Source: JAPLMW01 sp964619675 (GTDB taxonomy: Bacteria > Planctomycetota > Phycisphaerae > Sedimentisphaerales > UBA12454). Taken from it: DNA of 64,000 nt. The notes beneath the pieces were generated by a model. That model did no database searches and was not told the DNA's origin. It saw only the letters and a program-made list of their open reading frames with translations. The position numbers and the translations under genes are program-made. Where the stretch lies: the NCBI GenBank assembly GCA_964619675.1, contig CAZUEO010000003.1, forward strand, positions 59,889 through 123,888, given 5' to 3'. Positions 49,889 to 57,381 of this stretch are shown one piece after another. Position 1 is the stretch's first letter. Every line of letters begins with the position of its first letter.

Positions 49889-51697
49889 TTAATTTTCCTG
49901 TATGGTTATATCAATCGATTTGCTGTCGAGCACAATGGTGTCAACAGGTATTATTTCTTCGAGCCATTGCGCTGCGGGTTTTGCAAGCATTGTGCGTTTT
50001 TCATCGTTGAGAAGCAGAGTTTTGCTAAGCGGCAGCTCGGGCAGCTGGGCTGTTTCAATCGCGATACCGCCTGCGGGCAGGGTCAGGAGCAGATGCAGAC
50101 GGTTTCTTTTTGTGTTGGCGATATCGTTTATGATGCTAATCAGGCTCGGTAGATTTTCAGGTGTATATTTATACGGCGCTGCTTTCGTTACAAGGTCCAT
50201 ATAATCTTCTGTGCCGCCAAGCAGGAGTTTATATTGGCCCGGCGGGACATTGGTTGGTATGGTCAGAGAGGTTGTATAATTTCTGTGGCCGGCAAGGTAT
50301 GATTCGAGCGTTACCTGAGCCGTTATTGTCTGGCCGGGCTTTACCGTAGTATTTGATACGCTAAAACTCCATATGTGTGAAACCGCGGCCCGGGGCAGTA
50401 TTTTGACCTCAAAATCGAGAGATGAAATCGGCGGTCTGTCGTAAGGGTTGTTCATAATGAGACTTAAAGCCCCGATACTGTCGGCCAGGCAATCTTCAAG
50501 GTCGGCAAGGCTTGAGAAATTTTCCAGACAGACGGGCTGGCAGCCTTTGATACCGATGCGGGTTTTATATTGCACCGAATGGTCGGCTGGCAGCGGTCCG
50601 AGCATTGTCGCTGTCCCGCTCAGGCAGATTTTAGCCAAAAGCGGGGTGAAATATCGATGCGATACAATCTGACAATTGTATGTGCGTATTTTTTCGTCTG
50701 CCGTAAGGCATCCCTTAGTGGAGTTGAATCTTTCCACTGTCAGGCGCATAGGAATTGTTGCCGCTTTTTTGCCTAAGCGTCCGACAATGGCGGTTGACTG
50801 GTCGGCATATAAGGCACCTTTGATGTCAATAGACTGGCCGAATTTGAACGACCTGGTGAGACGGGCAACAACAGTATGAACGTATCCGGTTGCCATCGGG
50901 ACATCAATCGGACCTTCGCCAAGAAAGTCGTGACCAAAGGCATAAACCCTGTCGTCAACTATCTCGGTGATTGTTCCTATGGCCGATAGTTCAATATCGC
51001 CGTAAACAAGCGGCAAAGTGAGTATGCCGCCGGGTTTCATTGAGACGTCGGTATATTCAGAAAGTTTTCCTGAAATGCCTGCCGATACCGGTAAAAGACC
51101 AATAGATTCGAATGTATTGGTAAAATCTGCAAGACAGGATGCCGGCAGAGTTGTGGCTATCGGGCAGGGGAGCATAGTTATTCCGCCGGCCTGCGATTTA
51201 TGATTTTTGAGGTTGATTGTCTGATTATAGGCTGCTTTAAGGTCAACCGGCTTTGAAAAATCCAGTGCAGGTGTGAAGGATGCAGATTTTTCAGAAGTGT
51301 AGCTGCCGACAGTGAGCATTTCCTCTATGGGAGTAACGCCATAAAGAGGGTCTTTGCTGAACGGCCAGGCAAAGGCAAGTGCTCCTGCAAGTCTGCCGTT
51401 TATATATACGGGTGAGCCGCTGCATCCTGCAACGGGGCCTGTGTGGATGAATTTTTCATCGGTTCCCATTACAAGGATTGCATTTCTGTTTGGGGTTATA
51501 TTCCTGACAACATCCACGACTTTAAGATTGAATTTTTCAGGCTCGGTGCCTTTATAAACCGTAAGACAGACGGCATCTGTTCCGGGTTTAATTTCGTCAA
51601 TAGTTATGTATCTTGTTTTATCTATTTGGCCGCAGCAGGAGGCGACAAGCAGGAGGCAAGGCACTATTTTTACAACACTTACGAGTCTCTGAAACAT
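49889..51697 (-). CDS. Secreted SpoIVB-type (S55) serine peptidase-like protein
   Basis: The 602-residue product has a lipoprotein-like start (FQRLVSVVKIVPCLLLVASC). The early part (ITIDEIKPGTDAVCLTVYKG) fits the domain before the peptidase. The S55 signature is TGPVAGCSGSPVYINGRLAG, with the active-site Ser of GCSGSP, followed by AFAWPFSKDPLYGVTPIEEML. A PDZ-like and beta-rich C-terminal half follows. ATG 51697 is preferred over an upstream ATG at 51778 because AAAGGA precedes it and it gives a proper signal peptide. It leads the operon to the beta-propeller and fumarase genes. One copy of the 20-bp repeat is inside (50699-50718). Confidence 0.75.
   Translation of the reverse strand: MFQRLVSVVKIVPCLLLVASCCGQIDKTRYITIDEIKPGTDAVCLTVYKGTEPEKFNLKVVDVVRNITPNRNAILVMGTDEKFIHTGPVAGCSGSPVYINGRLAGALAFAWPFSKDPLYGVTPIEEMLTVGSYTSEKSASFTPALDFSKPVDLKAAYNQTINLKNHKSQAGGITMLPCPIATTLPASCLADFTNTFESIGLLPVSAGISGKLSEYTDVSMKPGGILTLPLVYGDIELSAIGTITEIVDDRVYAFGHDFLGEGPIDVPMATGYVHTVVARLTRSFKFGQSIDIKGALYADQSTAIVGRLGKKAATIPMRLTVERFNSTKGCLTADEKIRTYNCQIVSHRYFTPLLAKICLSGTATMLGPLPADHSVQYKTRIGIKGCQPVCLENFSSLADLEDCLADSIGALSLIMNNPYDRPPISSLDFEVKILPRAAVSHIWSFSVSNTTVKPGQTITAQVTLESYLAGHRNYTTSLTIPTNVPPGQYKLLLGGTEDYMDLVTKAAPYKYTPENLPSLISIINDIANTKRNRLHLLLTLPAGGIAIETAQLPELPLSKTLLLNDEKRTMLAKPAAQWLEEIIPVDTIVLDSKSIDITIQEN
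50699..50718 (-). repeat. 20-bp repeat CTAAGGGATGCCTTACGGCA inside the S55 gene
   Basis: Read on the minus strand, it continues for two more bases (22 in all) identical to 51791-51812. In the S55 gene it is translated as T-K-G-C-L-T-A-D, within VERFNSTKGCLTADEKI. Confidence 0.8.
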
Positions 51698-51790
51698 TGC
51701 TTTTTTCCTTTCGCAGAGTAAGGATTTTAGTAGTCTAAAACAGATATTGCAAGCCAAAATGTAAACGATTATAATCAAGTTGCTAATCCG

Positions 51791-51812
51791 CTAAGGGATG
51801 CCTTACGGCAGA
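51791..51812 (+). repeat. 22-bp repeat upstream of the TPR gene
   Basis: This is the third copy, beginning CTAAGGGATGCCTTACGGCA. It is identical over 22 bases to the one inside the S55 gene. It lies in the gap between the divergent S55 and TPR genes, so here it does not code. Confidence 0.8.
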
Positions 51813-51846
51813 CATAGCGGCACGAAGAATTAAGGAAAGGTAAACA

Positions 51847-52650
51847 ATGAAAGCAGAACATCGCCATGAATTGAAAACAAATGAGCTGGCCGACTGGATT
51901 GTGCATTTTCCGCAGTGGTTTGAGGAAAATAAAACGACTGTAATTGTCGGGGCGGTTATAGTCGCGGGTCTTATCGTTTATACAATATTCTTTTACAGCA
52001 GGCAGGGCAGGGTCTGGGAACAAAAACAGGTAATGACCACTGCACTGCTTGAACAGCTCGCCTGGCAAAAACAGACCGTTCTGCAGGGTAGAGTGCAGGG
52101 ACTGGGCGTTTCGGATACCTTTCTCAACACAGCGGGAAGTCTCGGCGCCGCTGCCGAAGAGGCTGATAATCCGCTTTTGTCGGCGCTGGCAATGATTAAA
52201 AGGGCCGAGGCTCTTCGCACAGAGCTTCACTATCGGCCCCGGCCGGCCGAACCTGATGTGCAGAAACAGCAGCTCGAACAAGCCAAAAGCGTTTATGAAC
52301 AGGCACTTGGAAAAGCCCAGGGCGACCCTTATATATCGGCTATGGCCGAATACGGAATAGCTCTGTGCCTGGAAGGTATGGGAGATTTTGAAGGGGCTAA
52401 GAAACTTTATGAAAAAATAGCCAACTGGCCCCAGTATCAGGGCGGTTCGTTCACGGCAAGGGCAAAATTCCGTGCTGAAACTATGAGCGACTATAAGGAA
52501 AAAGTCTTTTTTTCAAAGGTTGAGCCGTCTAAACAAATACCTGAGCAGCAAAGTAACAAGCAGCTCTACGGACCGCTAAAGTCGCTGGCGCCAACAATTG
52601 AGACAAATATTGCATCACAGGAAGATTTGGACTTTAATTTGGCCAAATAG
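51847..52650 (+). CDS. YfgM/TPR-type membrane-anchored protein
   Basis: The 267-residue product has a short cytoplasmic start (LKTNELADWIVHFPQWFEEN). One membrane segment follows (TTVIVGAVIVAGLIVYTIFF), then a periplasmic part with TPR-like repeats (LEQAKSVYEQALGKAQGDPY, IALCLEGMGDFEGAKKLYEK). This fits the YfgM-like TPR family that works with chaperones at the Sec translocon. The link to that role is inferred from shape only. It is followed by the pseudouridine synthase after 7 bp. Confidence 0.65.
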   Translation: MKAEHRHELKTNELADWIVHFPQWFEENKTTVIVGAVIVAGLIVYTIFFYSRQGRVWEQKQVMTTALLEQLAWQKQTVLQGRVQGLGVSDTFLNTAGSLGAAAEEADNPLLSALAMIKRAEALRTELHYRPRPAEPDVQKQQLEQAKSVYEQALGKAQGDPYISAMAEYGIALCLEGMGDFEGAKKLYEKIANWPQYQGGSFTARAKFRAETMSDYKEKVFFSKVEPSKQIPEQQSNKQLYGPLKSLAPTIETNIASQEDLDFNLAK

Positions 52651-52657
52651 CCTTCCG

Positions 52658-53695
52658 ATGAACGAGCAAAGGCTTACAGAAGAAGACGTAAATAAGCAGA
52701 ACAATCAGGAGCCGCTTGAACAGCCCGACGGCGCTGAGCATCTTACCCTTAGAGTCGGAAACAACATAACAAATCGCAGACTTGATAAATACCTTCAGGG
52801 CAGATTAAGCCGGTTTAGCAGAACAGTCCTTCAGAAGCTCATAAAGGAACAGGCAGTAACCACCAACGGCAAGACCGCCAAGCCCAGCAGTAAACTGTCG
52901 CCGGGTGATGTTGTGGATTTGATTCTGCCGCCGCCGGAGATCAAGGAAATTGTGCCGGAAAATATCCCGCTGAATATTATTTATGAAGACGATGATATTA
53001 TCGTTATCAACAAGCAAGCGGACCTTATTGTTCATCCTGCCAGATGCTATAAGAAGGGTACGCTTGTTAATGCCCTTGCATATCATTCAAAACAGCTTTC
53101 AAAAGGCAGCGAGGAATTTCGGCCCGGCATAGTTCACAGGCTCGACCGAAATACCACAGGCGCGCTTGTTATTGCGAAAAACGATACCGCACACTGGCGG
53201 CTGGCAAGGCAATTTGAAAAGAGGCTTACCAGAAAGCATTATCTTGCGGTTGTTCAGGGTGTGCCGGAGCTCGCGGCCGATTGCATAAATAAGCCGCTGG
53301 CTGTGCATCCGGTAATACGCGAGAGATTTGCAGTCAGGCCCCGAATCGGCAAAGAAGCAATAACATATTATGAGGTTATTGAAAAATTCAGGGGATATTC
53401 ATTACTGAAACTCGATATAAGAACAGGCAGGACGCATCAGATACGTGTTCATATGTCTTACATCAAGCACCCGATAGTCGGCGATGAGATGTATGGCGGC
53501 AAAATTGTCTATCGGTGGCAAATCGAGGATAAACAGGCCCAGCCTCAGGAGCCGTTAATAGGCAGACCTGCTCTTCATGCCTGGCAGCTTGAATTGACGC
53601 ATCCGACGACGAATAAAAAAATGACTTTCGAAGCACCGCTGCCGAGTGATTTTCAGCAGTTGCTCGAGGAACTGAGAAGGTTCAGATGTGTCTGA
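52658..53695 (+). CDS. RluD-family 23S rRNA pseudouridine synthase
   Basis: The 345-residue product has an S4 RNA-binding domain (TNRRLDKYLQGRLSRFSRTV), then the catalytic domain: IIYEDDDIIVINKQADLIVHPA, IVHRLDRNTTGALVIAKND with the catalytic Asp of RLD, and GRTHQIRVHMSYIKHPIVGD. The group is RluA/RluD type. The specific uridine cannot be told. ATG 52658 gives a normal start, while earlier in-frame starts lie inside the TPR gene. A Gln/Asn-rich N-terminal extension of about 25 residues is present. Confidence 0.9.
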   Translation: MNEQRLTEEDVNKQNNQEPLEQPDGAEHLTLRVGNNITNRRLDKYLQGRLSRFSRTVLQKLIKEQAVTTNGKTAKPSSKLSPGDVVDLILPPPEIKEIVPENIPLNIIYEDDDIIVINKQADLIVHPARCYKKGTLVNALAYHSKQLSKGSEEFRPGIVHRLDRNTTGALVIAKNDTAHWRLARQFEKRLTRKHYLAVVQGVPELAADCINKPLAVHPVIRERFAVRPRIGKEAITYYEVIEKFRGYSLLKLDIRTGRTHQIRVHMSYIKHPIVGDEMYGGKIVYRWQIEDKQAQPQEPLIGRPALHAWQLELTHPTTNKKMTFEAPLPSDFQQLLEELRRFRCV

Positions 53696-53713
53696 AAAAC
53701 CTGTGGAAGTTTA

Positions 53714-54394
53714 TTACTGTGGCAGTTTGGCAAGGTCGGCATCTGAGCCTGCGACCATCAGGATATCACCTTCGTAAATAACGGTGTCCGGCAGCGGGAC
53801 GTTTATTATTTCACCTTTTTTCTTCGTATCGTTGGTTTTTTCGCCTCTTTTTATTGAGACAAGATTGACGCCGTATTTCTGGCGAAACTGCAGGTCGAGA
53901 ACGGTTTTCTCGTGATAGCTTGCAGGAGCAATTACGCTTGCAATTGAATAACCGGGAGCGAAATCAATCTTATCGGTTATCTGCGGAGTAATCAGTTTAT
54001 AGGCCCACCGCTGGGCAGATTCGATTTCAGGATAAATGACTTCTGTGGCGCCGACTTTTGACAGGACCTGCCCCTGAATAAGGTTTTCCGCACGGGCGTA
54101 AATCCGCTGCACACCTATTGTCTTTAAATTTACGACGGTGAGTATCGAAGATTCAAAGCCGCGGCCGCCCTGACCTATGCCGACAATCGCAACATTGACT
54201 TTATCAATCCCCTGAGCGCGCAGGGCATCCTCGTCAGTGCTGTCGAGCCTTACGGCGTGTGTAACCTCATCGCGAATCTGTTCGATTATCTCGCGATTCT
54301 GGTCGATTGCAATTACCTCTGCCTGGCTCATTGTAAGTGTAATGGCAAGCTTCTGGCCGAAACGTCCGAGACCTATTACTGCAAACTTTCTCAT
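53714..54394 (-). CDS. ktrA: KtrA/TrkA-type potassium uptake regulatory subunit
   Basis: KtrA is the cytoplasmic RCK ring that gates the KtrB channel. The N-terminal RCK-N domain has FAVIGLGRFGQKLAITLTMS, IAIDQNREIIEQIRDEVTHA and NVAIVGIGQGGRGFESSILT. The C-terminal TrkA-C domain spans about 140-226 with IYEGDILMVAGSDADLAKLP. Length 226 is that of a single-RCK KtrA. The order on this strand is ktrB, mscS, ktrA with gaps under 70 bp, so all three make one potassium/osmotic operon. Confidence 0.9.
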   Translation of the reverse strand: MRKFAVIGLGRFGQKLAITLTMSQAEVIAIDQNREIIEQIRDEVTHAVRLDSTDEDALRAQGIDKVNVAIVGIGQGGRGFESSILTVVNLKTIGVQRIYARAENLIQGQVLSKVGATEVIYPEIESAQRWAYKLITPQITDKIDFAPGYSIASVIAPASYHEKTVLDLQFRQKYGVNLVSIKRGEKTNDTKKKGEIINVPLPDTVIYEGDILMVAGSDADLAKLPQ

Positions 54395-54412
54395 TTTTTC
54401 CCTTTAGCTAAA

Positions 54413-55465
54413 TTATTTTTCTGGTAATCTTTCCACAAAAGCACGCAGTCGGGGCAGACTATCAGGGTAATTCTGCTGTATAAATTCCACAAGTTTTTCC
54501 CTGACATAACATCGAAGGTTCCAGGCAGTGGGTGCATCTGCTGCGCTCATTAAAGCTCGTAATTCGATAGTTTTGTCTGTAGTGTTTGTAACCTGGAGGG
54601 CGCCAACTTTACCATCCCACATTCCGGAACTTTGTAATATATTTTGCAGTTGTTTTCGTACTGCTTCCACCGGCACGGTGTAATCGCAGTAGATGAACAC
54701 GGGGCCGAGCAGGTCAGATGTCGAACGAGTCCAGTTCTGGAAAGGTTTTTCTATGAAGTAAGTTATCGGCACAATCAGCCGTCTCAAGTCCCATATTTTC
54801 ACGATAACATATGTTAGGGTTATTTCTTCGATTCTGCCCCATTCGTTTTCAACTATGACAACGTCGTCTATCCGAATCGGCTGAGTGAACGCCAATTGAA
54901 GGCCCGCGATAAAAGTACCGATGGTTCGCTGGGCAGCAATTCCGACTACGATACCGATTATTCCGGCGGAAGCTAAAATTGTGCCGCCAAGCTGCCGAAC
55001 TTTTTCGAAAGACATCAGCGTAATTCCAAACGCCAGAACCAGTACCGTAATTATAACGATTCTTTTAAATATGCCGAGCTGAGTGAGGACTTTACGAGCT
55101 TTCAAATTATCCTTAACGTTTATGTTGAATTTACTGAGAACAAAATCGTCAAGAACATAAGTAAGTTTTATAAAGAACCACGCAACTATTGCGATAAAAA
55201 GAAAGCTTAAGATACGGGTTGACTTTTCAATATAAACATCACGTACTGTTAGAGGCAGAAGCCATCGGTATATCAGCAAAATGCCAATCCAGTTTAAGGG
55301 CCGAAAACAGTGTTTTACAAAAGAGTGGTCGATGGTGGTTTGGGTGCGGTTTGCAAGTTTTATAAGCAGTTTGAAAATGAAAAAGTGTCCAATCAAACCT
55401 GCAAGAACCGCAATTGCCGACAACCAGACGAACCACTCTATATTTTGCCAGGAATTCATCATCAA
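54413..55465 (-). CDS. Small-conductance mechanosensitive channel (MscS family)
   Basis: MscS channels open on membrane tension and release solutes after osmotic downshock. The 350-residue product has about five membrane segments, the pore helix region with LGGTILASAGIIGIVVGIAA, and then QRTIGTFIAGLQLAFTQPIR, the MscS signature. IDDVVIVENEWGRIEEITLT begins the beta domain. It lies between the KtrB-like and KtrA-like genes, which ties potassium uptake and release in one operon. Confidence 0.92.
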   Translation of the reverse strand: MMMNSWQNIEWFVWLSAIAVLAGLIGHFFIFKLLIKLANRTQTTIDHSFVKHCFRPLNWIGILLIYRWLLPLTVRDVYIEKSTRILSFLFIAIVAWFFIKLTYVLDDFVLSKFNINVKDNLKARKVLTQLGIFKRIVIITVLVLAFGITLMSFEKVRQLGGTILASAGIIGIVVGIAAQRTIGTFIAGLQLAFTQPIRIDDVVIVENEWGRIEEITLTYVIVKIWDLRRLIVPITYFIEKPFQNWTRSTSDLLGPVFIYCDYTVPVEAVRKQLQNILQSSGMWDGKVGALQVTNTTDKTIELRALMSAADAPTAWNLRCYVREKLVEFIQQNYPDSLPRLRAFVERLPEK

Positions 55466-55533
55466 GAAATTATAAAATTATTAAAAGTATCTCAGTTTTT
55501 ATATTTTAACAGTGCAAATGAAACATTCAATTC

Positions 55534-57282
55534 TTATCCCACAATCACAGGTTCTGTCGGGTAATTATAACGGGCCGGTTTTATATTGAAAGTCAAAACG
55601 GCGAGCAGCGTAAGCGGCCCGAGTCTGCCAATCAGCATAGTAATAATGATAATAATTTTTCCTGCCGCTGTCAAAGCCGGCGTAATTCCGCAGCTAAGCC
55701 CCACAGTTCCAAGGGCAGAAGCAGTTTCAAAGACTACGGCAGAGGTTTCAAAACTGCTGTACCTTTCGGTGATGGTAAGAGCAAATACTGAAACCAGCAG
55801 AACAGCCGCAAAGAACATCGTAACCGTCATTGCCCTGTAAACCATCGAAGTGTGAATGGAACGTCTGAATATTTCGACTTCACTGCGTTTTCGGACAGTG
55901 GTATAGCAGGCCATAATAATAAGGGCAAGCGTTACGGTTTTGATACCGCCTGCCGTGCCGCCGGGCGAGCCGCCTATAAGCATCAATACAATAAGTATCA
56001 TCTTGTCGGGGGTCGAAAGAGCATTGATATCGATGGTGTTGAACCCTGCTGTCCTGGCGGTTATGGACTGGAAAAATGCATCGCCGACAGTTAAATTGTC
56101 TTTGCCATCACTGCCTATGGCGTTAGCCTGGAAAATCATCAGCGCGATTGCCCCTGTTACAATCAGAATAGCTGTTACGGTCAGAGCAATTTTTGTCTGA
56201 AGCTGGATACGTTTGGGCTGCCTGCCCGAAGGGGGCTGCTTTGTGAAAAGCCTAATTAGGAAATGTTTTATTTTATTGAAGGACACGTCGCAGATGTTTT
56301 CAAGGACTCCAAAACCAAGACCGCCGAGAACTATCAGCGGACAAATCACCGCATAAACGGGGCTGTAGATGCGATATCGCGTCAGACTGTCTGAAAATAA
56401 TCCCAGGCCTGAATTACAGAAGGTACTTATCGAGTGAAAAATGCTGCAGAACCACTTGCTGCTGATATGTGGGGGCAGCGGTCCTGTTTTTTGCCACATA
56501 TTCAAAAGAACGATAGCCCCGGCAGTTTCAATTAAAACGGTGGCGATGAAAACGAAGGCAATTGAACGTGTAATTCGTCCGACAGTCTGAGCGCTGAGCA
56601 GGTCCTGCATAGCGGCAGATTGCCTGACATTAAGCGACTGACCGAAAAGCAGTGCAAATACAGCTCCAAAAATCACTATGCCAAGTCCGCCGAGCTGAAT
56701 CATTGCCAGGATAACAGCTTGTCCTGCTAATGTAAAATCCTGCCCCGTCCGGAGAACCGTAAGCCCTGTAACGCAGGTAGCGCTGCTGGCAGTGAAAAGT
56801 GCATCGACGAAACTAATCGAAGAGCCGACATGGCAGCGGGGAAGCATTAGTAAGCCGGCGCCGGAAAAAATGATGACAAGAAAAGAGCCGATGAAAGTGC
56901 CGGCAGGGCTTTTAGCCGAAGCGGCGAGATTGACCATAGTTCTGCATATCTTGGTTATTATCTGAAGCAGCAGATATACTGAAAGAGCTATAAGAGAATT
57001 AGCTGTGAGAAAGAGAATCAATAAAACCGCGACAAACAGAAACTCGTACCACCACAAAGAAAGAAAATCCTTTTTTGAATAGGCGTTGAAGAACCTTATG
57101 AATTTCTCAGCTATGAAAAAGACCGTAGCGGCAGTATATACCGGGTATATCAGCGAAACGGGGAATACCCGCCGGTAAAAACCCAGCTGCAATAAGGCGA
57201 TTCCCACTACGGCAGTAGTTACGGCGACATTCGTTAATATCAACAGCCTTTCGAGCGTTTTATTTTTATAAAGAATATCCAT
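55534..57282 (-). CDS. ktrB: KtrB/TrkH-type potassium transporter subunit
   Basis: KtrB is the potassium-translocating membrane subunit. The 582-residue product has the four filter-type repeats of the family: SSATCVTGLTVLRTGQD, STFCNSGLGLFSDS, SITARTAGFNTIDI and ASALGTVGLSCGIT, each between membrane segments. An N-terminal extension with extra membrane segments makes it longer than KtrB of Bacillus (about 445), closer to TrkH length. The last residues (NIKPARYNYPTEPVIVG) are typical of the KtrB end. It leads the operon with mscS and ktrA. Confidence 0.92.
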   Translation of the reverse strand: MDILYKNKTLERLLILTNVAVTTAVVGIALLQLGFYRRVFPVSLIYPVYTAATVFFIAEKFIRFFNAYSKKDFLSLWWYEFLFVAVLLILFLTANSLIALSVYLLLQIITKICRTMVNLAASAKSPAGTFIGSFLVIIFSGAGLLMLPRCHVGSSISFVDALFTASSATCVTGLTVLRTGQDFTLAGQAVILAMIQLGGLGIVIFGAVFALLFGQSLNVRQSAAMQDLLSAQTVGRITRSIAFVFIATVLIETAGAIVLLNMWQKTGPLPPHISSKWFCSIFHSISTFCNSGLGLFSDSLTRYRIYSPVYAVICPLIVLGGLGFGVLENICDVSFNKIKHFLIRLFTKQPPSGRQPKRIQLQTKIALTVTAILIVTGAIALMIFQANAIGSDGKDNLTVGDAFFQSITARTAGFNTIDINALSTPDKMILIVLMLIGGSPGGTAGGIKTVTLALIIMACYTTVRKRSEVEIFRRSIHTSMVYRAMTVTMFFAAVLLVSVFALTITERYSSFETSAVVFETASALGTVGLSCGITPALTAAGKIIIIITMLIGRLGPLTLLAVLTFNIKPARYNYPTEPVIVG

Positions 57283-57321
57283 AACGATATTATTTTATCC
57301 TGATTATGGGATATTTCCAGA

Positions 57322-57356
57322 TAAATAAAAAGGCCGCGAGATAGCCTCGCAGCCTT
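57322..57356 (-). terminator. Rho-independent terminator after the PEP-CTERM repeat gene
   Basis: On the minus strand AAGGC-T-GCGAG pairs with CTCGC-G-GCCTT around GCTAT, followed by TTTTT and A+T. This is a strong hairpin with a U run just downstream of the stop codon of the 990-residue protein. It ends the leftward cluster. Confidence 0.85.
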
Positions 57357-57381
57357 GGAATTTTACCGAAATTAACGTCGG

